Assembly: GCA_035939775.1 (NCBI GenBank)
Contig: DASZFO010000268.1
Span: forward strand, 1-57,276
Direction: 5' to 3'
DNA length: 57,276 nt
Source of the DNA: Pirellulales bacterium
GTDB taxonomy: Bacteria > Planctomycetota > Planctomycetia > Pirellulales > DATAWG01
The notes below the pieces were generated by a model. The model did no database searches. It saw nothing but the letters and a program-made list of their open reading frames with translations, and was not told the origin of the DNA. Position numbers and translations under genes: made by a program. Shown piece after piece: positions 36,841 through 45,699 of the stretch. Position 1 is the first letter of the stretch. Each line of letters begins with the position of its first letter.

Positions 36841-37296
36841 TCAATTCAAAAGTCTTGATTTCGGCAAGGGGAAAACTCGCAACGGCGACTCGTCGGGCAC
36901 TAATGGTTCGTTCGTCGCTGGAACGCGGAACGTGCCGCCGTCAGAAATCATCCGCGCGCGCATGATCCCTAATTCGTATGGTGAATCGGCGACTGCCGCG
37001 GGCGGCGTGTCAACAGCGGCTAACTCGGTTGTCGCTGACGGCGTTGGCGGAGATGGTCTTGGCCAGAGCACTGCCAAATTCAACAGTTGACAAGCTGCCA
37101 ACGCGCCGGCTAGCGCCTGCCACCGCCGGCTGGGCCGCGCCGAAGCGCGCCCCGCGGCGAACAACAGCGCATCGCGGTCGAGTCCGGCCGGGTCCGGCGT
37201 GAATCGGAGAAACTGCTCGACAATCGGATCGTTCCGTTCGTCCGCCCCCTCATCACTCGCCCCTCTCCCCTCGCCCCCGCCTTCGCGATCGCTCAC
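36841..37296 (-). CDS. Small single-TM protein with AGLDRDALLFAAG motif (ECF module 1)
   Basis: 151 residues from a GTG that overlaps the TGA of the sigma gene by four bases (GTGA). An acidic N-terminus is followed by the motif FTPDPAGLDRDALLFAAGRA (residues ~32-51), then WQALAGALAACQLLNLAVLW as a membrane helix and a Pro/Thr-rich C-terminal segment outside. Position directly after an ECF sigma factor suggests an anti-sigma-like membrane regulator, though no ZAS or RsgI-type domain is visible. The paralogue at 54276-54758 has AGLNRDAMLFAAG. Confidence 0.75.
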   Translation of the reverse strand: MSDREGGGEGRGASDEGADERNDPIVEQFLRFTPDPAGLDRDALLFAAGRASARPSRRWQALAGALAACQLLNLAVLWPRPSPPTPSATTELAAVDTPPAAVADSPYELGIMRARMISDGGTFRVPATNEPLVPDESPLRVFPLPKSRLLN

Positions 37297-37760
37297 GTCG
37301 ATTTCAACTCCTTCCGCAGGGCCTCGATCCCCGCGGTAAAGCGGCGGAAGGCCGTGCTCGGCGAGCAACCGGCGATTTCCGCGATCTGTTCGAAATTCAG
37401 GCCGCCCCACAGTCGAGCTACAATCACCTCGCGCTGGTCAACCGGCAACCGCTGAAGGGCCGCTACCGCTTCATCCGCCGTCAGACCGTCCGCCTCGACC
37501 TCCACAAACCACCGGACCGGCAGGGCCGCGATCGCCTCGCGGCGCTGCCGTCGCCGCGCGATCCGGCTGGCATCAATGGCTCCGTTTCGCACGACTCGAT
37601 ACAGCCACGGCACAACCTGATCAGGCGACTTCCGGAGCGCGACCAACTTGAGAAACGCATCCTGAACCACGTCCTCCGAATTGCCGCACCACTGCCGCGC
37701 ATACAGAACGAGCGGCGGACCGTGGTCGTCCAGCAGGCGCGCAAAGTCGTGCGGTGTCAT
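37293..37760 (-). CDS. ECF-type RNA polymerase sigma factor (module 1)
   Basis: 155 residues. Region 2: YARQWCGNSEDVVQDAFLKLV and VVPWLYRVVRNGAID, with a basic RRRQRRE stretch. Region 4: LPVDQREVIVARLWGGLNFE followed by IAEIAGCSPSTAFRRFTAGI, the DNA-binding helix-turn-helix. Closely paralogous to the sigma factor at 54725-55228. Followed by an overlapping single-TM protein gene, so the two are probably one signalling unit; target promoters unknown. Confidence 0.9.
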   Translation of the reverse strand: MTPHDFARLLDDHGPPLVLYARQWCGNSEDVVQDAFLKLVALRKSPDQVVPWLYRVVRNGAIDASRIARRRQRREAIAALPVRWFVEVEADGLTADEAVAALQRLPVDQREVIVARLWGGLNFEQIAEIAGCSPSTAFRRFTAGIEALRKELKST

Positions 37761-37926
37761 CTACCCATTATGACGACACGCTAGCCGAGATATTCCGCAA
37801 GAAATGGTGGGGCGTGAATAGGTCTCGCAGTAGACACGCGGATTGGGATGGAGGCCCGCGCGTGCCGCGCCCATTCAGCCCATTCGGTTTGCTGAGGGGT
37901 GGAGAGGGCAGGATTCGCGCGACGCC

Positions 37927-39108
37927 TCAGTCTGTCGTCGCGTCGTCGCGAGCGGCCGGGGAAGATTTCGCCTTCGGCGCTTTGCTGAAGCGGGGGTCAA
38001 AGGAGTCGTCGATGTTGCGGACGAACTCGAAATCCTTCTTGTAATCGACGGCTAAGAAATGTGTCGGCTTGCCGGTTTCCTCGGCCACGCCCCCTTCGTT
38101 CTTGAAGTCGAGCACGGCCGCAGTGATCTTGGCCGCCAACTCCGGCTTGAGGTTGTAAACGTAGCCGATCGTCAGTCGCGGAATCACCTGCGACTCGTAA
38201 ATCAAGTGGTAGTCAGACGGCCTAACGGCGCCGTCCTTGAGCATCTTTTGCACCGTGTCGTCCGACAGCGCGGCAACCTCGAAATCGCCGCCAGCAAGTC
38301 CTTCGACCGATCGCTTTTGACCGAGCGAGAATATGACGAAGTAGTCTACGTCCGGGCGCATTGCGGCCTCTTGCGAGAGCACGGCCACCGCCGCTCGGTA
38401 GCCGGTGATGGAATCGGGGGCCGTACAGGTCAGTGTGTGCCCGCGAATATCGGCGAGAGTTTGAATCTTGCTCTTCGGGCTGACAGCGAGGTCCAAATGG
38501 TTGCCATGGGCGCCGGCGGCGTCGCCGAGAACGGCCACCGGAACGAACCCGGCGTTATTCACGATATACGGCGTGTCGGCGGCGTGCGGAGCGACGAGCT
38601 GAATCTTGCCGGCCTTGATCGCCGCAATCTCGTCGGCGCCGTTAAGATACTCTTGGGCGACAATCTTCTTGCCCGTCGCCTTTTCGAGAACCGCTTGCAA
38701 GGCGTTCCAGTCGACCGCCTGTCTCTTGGCCTTGGCATCCTGGTAATGGGCCAAAGTGAGCGTGTCGGGATCGAGCAATTGCTGGGGATCAGTCGGCGGA
38801 TCGGCCACCAGGCGGCCATCCTTGTCGGAATACTCTGGGGCTAAATGTTTTCGCGCGGGCTGGATCAGGCCGTGCTTTGTCACCAGAATATCTTGCGCTT
38901 CCTTCAAAGCGGCTTGGTCCTGTCGGGCGCGGTATTCATTGTAGGCGACGATCACCATTGCGCCCGCGAGGCAGAGGTAGAGAACAGTTCGAAGTATGAT
39001 TCGGTTGCCGCTGCCCGAACCGGAACTGCCGGAACCAGAACTGCTGGAAGCGCCATCGCCGCTGCCGGCGGATGACGATTCAGAACTCGCCCGAGATGCA
39101 TCGCTCAT
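37927..39108 (-). CDS. Membrane-anchored PhnD/SsuA-type substrate-binding protein
   Basis: 393 residues. A Ser/Gly-rich N-terminal segment (residues 1-35) precedes one TM helix (RIILRTVLYLCLAGAMVIVA), then a periplasmic binding-protein domain of the PhnD/transferrin-like type: WNALQAVLEKATGKKIVA, EIAAIKAGKIQLVAPHAADT, DLAVSPKSKIQTLADIRGHT, VEGLAGGDFEVAALSDDTVQ and VIPRLTIGYVYNLKPELAAK. No ABC permease or ATPase lies nearby, so it is an orphan and may act as a sensor or with a remote transporter. Ligand unknown. Confidence 0.85.
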   Translation of the reverse strand: MSDASRASSESSSAGSGDGASSSSGSGSSGSGSGNRIILRTVLYLCLAGAMVIVAYNEYRARQDQAALKEAQDILVTKHGLIQPARKHLAPEYSDKDGRLVADPPTDPQQLLDPDTLTLAHYQDAKAKRQAVDWNALQAVLEKATGKKIVAQEYLNGADEIAAIKAGKIQLVAPHAADTPYIVNNAGFVPVAVLGDAAGAHGNHLDLAVSPKSKIQTLADIRGHTLTCTAPDSITGYRAAVAVLSQEAAMRPDVDYFVIFSLGQKRSVEGLAGGDFEVAALSDDTVQKMLKDGAVRPSDYHLIYESQVIPRLTIGYVYNLKPELAAKITAAVLDFKNEGGVAEETGKPTHFLAVDYKKDFEFVRNIDDSFDPRFSKAPKAKSSPAARDDATTD

Positions 39109-39354
39109 AGTCCGATCCCTTGCTGCATGGATTCCCGTGAACCAGCGTCGGCATCCACAGATTAGGCGTTCGCCAGGGGATGCGCAAAAACGCCATGGTG
39201 AAGATTTTTGCAAGCTATGGATCGTAGTAGTGCCGCGTTTGGATTTTGTGAGCGATTTACGAGAATTGATCGAGGAAATCGGTTTCCGAACCTATGATAT
39301 GCTCGGTTTTTGGCTTATTGTTGAATTCCGATAGAGTCATTTCAAGTGCATCGC

Positions 39355-42300
39355 ATGTCACGACCGGCCCGGCGTCAAAATCGAACCGACTTTTCGATGC
39401 GCTGCGGCGTGGCGGCGAGCGCGATCGTCGTCGCGGCGCTGGCGGCTTGGGCCGACGAGCCAACTGCACGGAAGACGTTGACGGATGCCGATCGATCGCA
39501 ATTGGCGGAGGCCGCCCGATTGAATGACGAGGTGATGGGCCTCATTCGCCAGGGCAAAGCTCGCGAGGCGCTCGAGCCGGCCCGCCGGGCGCTGGAAGTC
39601 CGCAGCAAGATCGAAGGGGAGCAACATGCCGGTTTTGCCCTCGGCCTGAGCACGCTCGCGCAGGTGCGGTATGAGTTGGGCGAATACGCGACCGCGAAAC
39701 CACTTTTCGAGCAAGCCCTGGAAATCCGCCGCAAGACGGTCGGCGAAAGGCACGCGGTCTATCTCGGCAACTTGAATGACCTGGCTGCGACGGACGAAGC
39801 CTTGGGGGATTTTGCCGCAGCGGAAAAGCTGTATCAGCGGGCTCTCGATCTGCGGCGAGACGTGCTCGGCCGAAAGCATCCCGACTACGCCACGAGCCTC
39901 AACAATCTTGGACTGCTGTATGTCGAGACGGGCAGCTACGACAAAGCCGCTCCGCTGCTGCGCGAAGCGCTCGAGCTGACCAAAATAGCTCTCGGCGAAA
40001 AACACCCCGACTACGCCGGCAGCTTGAACAGCCTGGGCGGCGTTTACTTGGAGACCGGCGACTACGCCCGAGCGGAGCCGCTCTTCCGCCAAGCCGTCGA
40101 ATTGTACAAGCAAGTTCTCGGCGAAAAACACCCGCAGTATGCCGAGAGCCTCGGCAATCTCGCCGGACTCTATCGGGCCACGGGTGATTGCGCCGCGGCC
40201 GAGCCGCTCTACCGGCAATCCGCGGAGATCCTGAAACAAACGCTTGGCGAGAATCATCCGCTGTGCGCGACTGCTCTACACAATCTGGCAGGGCTCTATC
40301 AACAGAAAGGCGAGTTCGCCAAGGCCGCGCCGATTTATCAACAAGCGCTAGATATTACGGCGCGCACCGTGGGCGAAAATCACCCCGATTACGCCAACAC
40401 GCTGGACGCCCTGGCGGGCGTGACCATGTCGCTCGGCGAGCGAACCAAAGCCGAGGCGATGTTTCGGCGTGCGCTGGAAATCCGCCGCAAAGCGCTCGGC
40501 GACTCGCACGCCGACTACGCTCTGAGCTTGAACAATCTGGCCGACGTCTATCGCGAATCGGGCCAATTCGCCGCCGCCGAGCCGCTCTTGAAACAAGCCA
40601 TCGAGATTTATCGCCGGGCCGTCGGCCCGAAGCACCCACTCTATGTCCTCAGCTTGAGCAATCTCGCGGCGCTCTATCGACAGCAAGGCCAGTTTGCCAA
40701 GGCGGCGCCGTTGGCTCGCGAGGCCTTGCAGACTTCACGGCAACTGCTCGACCTGACTGCGGCCGTGCAATCCGAACGGCAGCAGTTGAAGATGATCGAG
40801 CAGGTTCGTTATCGGCTCGACAATTATCTCGCGATCGCGACGGCGGTGCAAAGTCCGCCCGACGAGTCGTATGCCGAAGTGTTGGCTTGGAAGGGGTCCG
40901 TCTCGGCGCGGCAGCAGCGAATCCGTGCCATGCAGAACGATCTGGATCACAACCGCTCGCCGGAAGTCGCGAAACTGTATTCCGAATTGGACGACGCCAG
41001 CCGGGCGTTCGCAAATCTCTCGATGGCCGTTCCGTCGCCGGAAGACCGCGACGAATATCTGCGAAAGCTGGCCGAATCGAGTTCCCGCGTCGAGCGTTTG
41101 GAGCAATCGCTGGCGGCGGCCAGCCGAGAATTTCGTGGGCAATTGGTCGAGCGCCGTCAATCGGCCGACGATGTGCGCCGGGCGCTCCCGTCCGGCGCTG
41201 CGCTGGTGGACCTGTTGGAATATTGGTCGCTCGCGCCGCCGGGTGATCGCCGCCGTGAATCGTGGCAGCGCTGTCTGGTTGCCTTCGTGGTCCGTCCGGG
41301 ATTGCCGGTTGCGCGGATCGAACTGGGATCGATGGCGCCCATTACGTCGGCGATTGAATCCTGGCGAAAAAGCGTTGGCGCCCCGGCGCGCGATCGGTTG
41401 CCCGATCCGGCCACCGAGCTGCGGCGCCTGGTGTGGGCAAAGTTGGAGCCGGCGATCGGCGACGCCAAGCTTGTGTTGCTTTCGCCCGACGGCGCAACGG
41501 CCCGATTCCCTTGGCCGGCCTTGCCGGGGCGGCAACCCGGAAGCTATCTGCTGGAAGAGACGGCGATCGTGATCCTTCCGATTCCGCGGCTATTGCCCGA
41601 GTTGGTCTCGAATTCGGACCTATCTGATTCCGCAAAGCGGAATGCGCTTGAGCCGCCGTCACTGTTGCTTGTCGGCGACGTGGATTTCGACGCCGCGCCG
41701 GTTCGAGCGCCGGCCGAGGCAATCGTTCAAATGGCCCCGCGTGGCAGTCGCGGGGCGGAGCTTCCGCGCTGGGCCCCATTGCCGGGGACGCGCACGGAGA
41801 TCGTCGCCATTGCCGATTCATTCTCGGAGCGGTTTCCGCAAGGCGACCTAACCAAGCTCCGCAACGATCAAGCGACAAAGCGCGCGGTTGAAGCACAGTT
41901 GACCAAGCATCGCTACGTCCATTTCGCGACGCACGGCTTCTTCGCCCCGGCTCAGCCTCGTCCCGCCGGACTCGATCCCGCACGGCGCACCGAGTCGGAA
42001 CGCTTCGATCCGTTTGGTAGCGAAGGAGTCTCCGGCTTCCATCCGGGCCTGCTCTCCGGGCTAGTGCTGGCCGGCGCGAATCAGCCGATCTCGGAGGGAA
42101 ACGACGACGGTATCTTGACCGCGCTGGAAGTCTCGCAGCTCGACTTGAGCCATGTCGAGTTGGCCGCGCTGTCGGCCTGCGAAACCGGTTTGGGAACTTC
42201 GGCCGGTGGCGAAGGCTTGCTGGGCCTGGAGCGGGCTTTTCAAGTTTCAGGCGCGAAAGCGGTTGTCGCCACGCTGTGGACGATCAACGACGACGCCAGC

Positions 42301-42504
42301 CGCGCGCTGATGATCGACTTCTACGACAATCTCTGGCACAAGAAGATGTCAAAGGTGGAATCGCTGCGGCAAGCCCAGTTGAAAATGCTGCGCGAAGGAA
42401 TCAGCCGCGGGCTGAAATTCGCCGACGACCGCCCGCCTGACAAGGATCGCCGCTTGCCGCCGTATTACTGGGGCGCGTTCACGCTGAGCGGCGATTGGCG
42501 GTAA
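39355..42504 (+). CDS. TPR-CHAT protein
   Basis: 1049 residues. After a signal-like segment (CGVAASAIVVAALAAWADE), about ten 42-residue TPR units run from residue ~50 to ~470 (recurring LNNLGLLYVETGSYDKAAPL-type blocks). A helical linker leads to a C-terminal CHAT (caspase-like) domain: LVLLSPDGATARFPWPALPG, His860 in VHFATHGFF and Cys942 in ALSACETGLGTSAGGEGLLG, followed by FQVSGAKAVVATLWTINDDA. The His/Cys dyad suggests a protease. CHAT proteases act in several defence and cell-death systems; here there is no CRISPR partner, but an ECF sigma gene follows after 78 bases. Substrate unknown. Confidence 0.92.
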   Translation: MSRPARRQNRTDFSMRCGVAASAIVVAALAAWADEPTARKTLTDADRSQLAEAARLNDEVMGLIRQGKAREALEPARRALEVRSKIEGEQHAGFALGLSTLAQVRYELGEYATAKPLFEQALEIRRKTVGERHAVYLGNLNDLAATDEALGDFAAAEKLYQRALDLRRDVLGRKHPDYATSLNNLGLLYVETGSYDKAAPLLREALELTKIALGEKHPDYAGSLNSLGGVYLETGDYARAEPLFRQAVELYKQVLGEKHPQYAESLGNLAGLYRATGDCAAAEPLYRQSAEILKQTLGENHPLCATALHNLAGLYQQKGEFAKAAPIYQQALDITARTVGENHPDYANTLDALAGVTMSLGERTKAEAMFRRALEIRRKALGDSHADYALSLNNLADVYRESGQFAAAEPLLKQAIEIYRRAVGPKHPLYVLSLSNLAALYRQQGQFAKAAPLAREALQTSRQLLDLTAAVQSERQQLKMIEQVRYRLDNYLAIATAVQSPPDESYAEVLAWKGSVSARQQRIRAMQNDLDHNRSPEVAKLYSELDDASRAFANLSMAVPSPEDRDEYLRKLAESSSRVERLEQSLAAASREFRGQLVERRQSADDVRRALPSGAALVDLLEYWSLAPPGDRRRESWQRCLVAFVVRPGLPVARIELGSMAPITSAIESWRKSVGAPARDRLPDPATELRRLVWAKLEPAIGDAKLVLLSPDGATARFPWPALPGRQPGSYLLEETAIVILPIPRLLPELVSNSDLSDSAKRNALEPPSLLLVGDVDFDAAPVRAPAEAIVQMAPRGSRGAELPRWAPLPGTRTEIVAIADSFSERFPQGDLTKLRNDQATKRAVEAQLTKHRYVHFATHGFFAPAQPRPAGLDPARRTESERFDPFGSEGVSGFHPGLLSGLVLAGANQPISEGNDDGILTALEVSQLDLSHVELAALSACETGLGTSAGGEGLLGLERAFQVSGAKAVVATLWTINDDASRALMIDFYDNLWHKKMSKVESLRQAQLKMLREGISRGLKFADDRPPDKDRRLPPYYWGAFTLSGDWR

Positions 42505-42582
42505 GCGAAATCCTTTGCATTTCCGCGGATTCAGGGTAGGCTACGTGGAAAATCTCGTATTTCCTCACGATAGGACTCCGGC

Positions 42583-43155
42583 GTGCTCGAACCGCTGACG
42601 GACGAACAACTCCTCTCCGCCTACCGGGCCGGCGACGACGAGGCCGCCACCGCCCTGTTCGAGCGCTATTACCAAAGGCTCTTGAGCTTGATCCGGCGGC
42701 AGGCGGGCTGGCGGCTCAAGCAGGCCGAGGGTTCGATGGACGTGGCCCAAAGCGTGCTGCGGAGCTTCTTCGGCCAGCTTCGCAAGCAACAGGTTGCGGT
42801 CGGTGACGACGCGAGCCTCTGGCCGCTGTTGGTGACGATTACGCTCAACAAGGTCCGCAACCGCGGCAAGTTCTGGCAGCGTGCCCGCCGCGATCCGAGT
42901 CGCGCGCAGCCGCTCGATTCCGAGCGCGATCCGCTGGAATCCGGGCCTTCGCCGGACGACGTGGTTGCCCTGGGCGACCTCGTCGAGCAACTCCTGGAGC
43001 CTTTTTCCGATCGCCGCCGGCGGATCATCGAGTTGATCCTGGCCGGGCAGCCGGTGCGCGAAATCGCCGCCGAGGTCGGAGCCACCGAGCGAACGGTCTT
43101 CAACACCCGCCTGGCCGCCGCCCGGATTCTCGAGCAGGTCTTGGGGGAGGAATGA
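42583..43155 (+). CDS. ECF-type RNA polymerase sigma factor
   Basis: 190 residues. Region 2: EATALFERYYQRLLSLIRRQ is absent as such but DEAATALFERYYQRLLSLIR leads the fold, then MDVAQSVLRSFF; region 4: LLEPFSDRRRRIIELILAGQ with REIAAEVGATERTVFNTRLA as the HTH. It resembles the planctomycetal ECF sigma factors with a GSMDVAQSV motif, which are often associated with protein kinases, though none is nearby. Directly downstream of the TPR-CHAT gene, so possibly cotranscribed. Confidence 0.88.
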   Translation: MLEPLTDEQLLSAYRAGDDEAATALFERYYQRLLSLIRRQAGWRLKQAEGSMDVAQSVLRSFFGQLRKQQVAVGDDASLWPLLVTITLNKVRNRGKFWQRARRDPSRAQPLDSERDPLESGPSPDDVVALGDLVEQLLEPFSDRRRRIIELILAGQPVREIAAEVGATERTVFNTRLAAARILEQVLGEE

Positions 43156-43170
43156 GTAAGAGGCCCGTAC

Positions 43171-43300
43171 AAAACGTGGCACTGCTTGACGGCTGCCGCC
43201 ACTCGGTGCGGAATTCGCGCCAAGACATGGCAGCCGTCAAGCAGTGGCACGCGGGGACGATCTTCTCAGACAAGGGTTATGTTCGGGCTTCTCAGGAAAA
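43171..43300 (+). repeat. ~130 bp hairpin repeat, copy 1 (forward)
   Basis: Stem arms GTGGCACTGCTTGACGGCTG and CAGCCGTCAAGCAGTGGCAC (43176-43250), then a shared tail through ACGATCTTC and GGTTATGTTCGGGCTTCTCA. The reverse complement of 45518-45649 matches it over nearly the full length. It immediately precedes the alpha-galactosidase start. Confidence 0.9.
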
Positions 43301-43305
43301 ATCAT

Positions 43306-45324
43306 ATGTTGAACGTGACCAAATCCTCATTGAACTCATTTCATCTCGGCCGGCTAATCACTTTGTTGGCTCCGCTGCTGGTACTGCTGGCGACCGCGAC
43401 TGCGGCAGCCGATATCGTCCGCCTGGAAGACCTGGGATTCAATCATCTTCATCAAGATTGGGGTAAACCCGGCAAGGGCAAGAGCGTCGATGGGCATCCG
43501 CTCACCATCGCCGGCAAGGTTTTTGAGCACGGATTGGGAAGCCATGCGTCGTCAAGCTGGTGGATCGACTTGGCGGGCAAGGCCGATCGGTTCACAGCAT
43601 CCGTCGGAGTCGATGACGAAGTGAAGGATCGGCCAGAAGCGAGCAACTTCCCGATCGAATTCAGAGTCATCGCCGATGGTAAGGCCCTCTATCATGCCGG
43701 CAAGATGAAGCTCGGCGATCGGGCTAAAGAGATCGACCTCGATCTGCACGGCATCCACACACTCGTGCTGTTGATCGAGCCGATGGGACCGAGCATCAAT
43801 TTCGGTCACGGCGACTGGACCAACGCGATCATCACTTACACGGGCCGTCGGCCGACGACGATCGAAGCGCCGCGAGAAACCGCCGAAATCCTGACTCCCA
43901 AGCCTTCGGCCGCGCCGCGGATCAACGGCGCCACCGTGCTGGGCGTGCGCCCCGGTCATCCGGTTCTATACACCATCGCCGCCACCGGCGAGCGGCCGAT
44001 GACCTTCGCCGCCGAGGGCTTGCCGGCCGGACTTTCCGTGAACTCGAAGACGGGGCGGATCACCGGCGCCGCGCGCGAGCGCGGCGAATCCGTCGTAACC
44101 CTGAACGCGACCAACTCGCACGGCAGCGCCGAACGCAAGCTGCGGATCAAGGTCGGCGACGCCGTCGCATTGACGCCGCCGATGGGCTGGAACAGTTGGA
44201 ACTGCTTTGCCACAAGCGTGAGCGACAAGAAAGTCCGCGCCGCGGCCGACGCGATGGTCAGCTCGGGACTGGTGGATCACGGCTGGACCTACATCAACAT
44301 CGACGATTGCTGGGAGGTCTCGAACAACCGTCCCCCCGAAGCCCGCCGCAACGCCGACGGCCGCATCAAGACCAACGATAAATTCCCTGGCATGAAACCT
44401 CTGGCCGACTACATCCATGCCAAGGGGTTGCGGGCCGGCATCTATTCTTCGCCCGGCCCGACGACCTGCGGCAACTTCACCGCCAGCTACAATCATGAAG
44501 AGCAGGATGCCGAACAATACGCCCGCTGGGGATTCGACTATTTGAAATACGATTGGTGCTCCTACGATCAAATCGCGGGGAGGGAGACGAAGGTCCGCCC
44601 GTACCCGCAAAACGTGCTCGAGCGCCCGTATGCGATGATGCGCGACGCGCTGGCGAAGCAAGACCGCGACATCGTAGTCAGCCTTTGCCAATACGGGATG
44701 GGCGACGTTTGGCGATGGGGTGCATCGGTCGGCGGCAATTGTTGGCGAGTGACCGGAGATATTTCCGACAACTGGGCGAGCATGGCGGGGATCGGCTTCG
44801 GTCAAACGCGCACCGCGGCGTTCGCCGGGCCCGGGCATTGGAACGACCCCGATATGCTCGTGGTCGGCTCTGTCGGCTGGGGCAATAATCTGCACCCGAC
44901 CCATCTCACGCCGAACGAACAATACACGCACATCTCGCTCTGGTGCCTCCAAGCCGCTCCGCTCTTGATCGGCTGCGACATGACGCAGCTCGACGAATTC
45001 ACTCTCGGCCTCTTGACCAACGACGAAGTGCTCGCCATCGATCAAGACCCGCTCGGCAAACAAGCGGTTCGCATCCTCACCAACGACGACGGCCTCGAAA
45101 TCTGGGCCAAGTCGCTGGAAGACGGCGCCAAGGCCGTCGGGCTATTCAACCGCGGCGAAATGCCCAGCCGCGTCACCGCCCGTTGGTCCGACCTCGGCCT
45201 CTCAGGCAACCAGCCCGTCCGCGATCTCTGGCGCCAGAAGAATCTAGGAGAATTCGACGGTCAATTCAGCGCCGATGTCGCCCGTCACGGCGTCGTGTTG
45301 GTTCGCGTCGGGGCGGCGAAGTGA
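43306..45324 (+). CDS. GH27 alpha-galactosidase with NPCBM domain
   Basis: 672 residues. Signal peptide (LITLLAPLLVLLATATAAA) followed by an NPCBM domain (VFEHGLGSHASSSWWIDLAG, residues ~55-180), a putative Ig-like domain (GHPVLYTIAATGERPMTFAA, ~200-285) and the GH27 catalytic barrel from TPPMGWNSWNCF (~290). The nucleophile Asp416 lies in YLKYDWCSYDQ and the acid/base Asp516 in GHWNDPDMLVVG. The C-terminal domain is the usual beta-sandwich. It would release alpha-linked galactose from galactans or galactomannans in the periplasm or outside. Flanked by inverted copies of a ~130 bp repeat. MFGLLRKNHM at 43279 is an alternative start. Confidence 0.93.
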   Translation: MLNVTKSSLNSFHLGRLITLLAPLLVLLATATAAADIVRLEDLGFNHLHQDWGKPGKGKSVDGHPLTIAGKVFEHGLGSHASSSWWIDLAGKADRFTASVGVDDEVKDRPEASNFPIEFRVIADGKALYHAGKMKLGDRAKEIDLDLHGIHTLVLLIEPMGPSINFGHGDWTNAIITYTGRRPTTIEAPRETAEILTPKPSAAPRINGATVLGVRPGHPVLYTIAATGERPMTFAAEGLPAGLSVNSKTGRITGAARERGESVVTLNATNSHGSAERKLRIKVGDAVALTPPMGWNSWNCFATSVSDKKVRAAADAMVSSGLVDHGWTYINIDDCWEVSNNRPPEARRNADGRIKTNDKFPGMKPLADYIHAKGLRAGIYSSPGPTTCGNFTASYNHEEQDAEQYARWGFDYLKYDWCSYDQIAGRETKVRPYPQNVLERPYAMMRDALAKQDRDIVVSLCQYGMGDVWRWGASVGGNCWRVTGDISDNWASMAGIGFGQTRTAAFAGPGHWNDPDMLVVGSVGWGNNLHPTHLTPNEQYTHISLWCLQAAPLLIGCDMTQLDEFTLGLLTNDEVLAIDQDPLGKQAVRILTNDDGLEIWAKSLEDGAKAVGLFNRGEMPSRVTARWSDLGLSGNQPVRDLWRQKNLGEFDGQFSADVARHGVVLVRVGAAK

Positions 45325-45699
45325 TCGGCTTGCTCTGCGGAGAAAATACTCGGATTAATCCAAGGAATACTTGCTCGATCACAAACAAATCTGTTGCCAT
45401 CGCGGAATCTCGTGTTCTAATGGCGGCAGTTTCTCGAACAGGTCGTCCGAGGCGATATGTGCCGGTTCTGCTATTTCGGCCGCGCGTCTAATCCGGAGGC
45501 CATTTCCCCACCCCAGTTTTTTCTCCCTAAAAGCCCTAACATAACCGTTGACTGGAAAGATCGTCGCCGGGTGCCACTGCTTGACGGCTGCCATGTCTTG
45601 GGGGAATTCCGCACCGGATGGTGGCAGCCGTCAAGCAGTGCCACGTTTTGCGAGTGCTCCTGAGTTTCACCCCGCATCGGTATCCGAGGAGGAACGCTA
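45325..45699. other. Gap holding repeat copy 2, no gene seen
   Basis: After the galactosidase stop there is AT-richer sequence to about 45420, then repeat copy 2. AGGAGGAACGCT just before 45700 is a strong ribosome site for the PEP-CTERM gene. Confidence 0.6.
45518..45649 (-). repeat. ~130 bp hairpin repeat, copy 2 (inverted)
   Basis: Inverse orientation of copy 1; arms GTGCCACTGCTTGACGGCTG and CAGCCGTCAAGCAGTGCCAC. With copy 1 it brackets the GH27 gene in head-to-head inverted orientation (about 2.2 kb apart). Confidence 0.9.

Noticed and set aside
43966-45063. 365-codon minus-strand ORF opposite the alpha-galactosidase
   Set aside because: Shadow of the GH27 catalytic domain, whose catalytic residues are intact on the plus strand.
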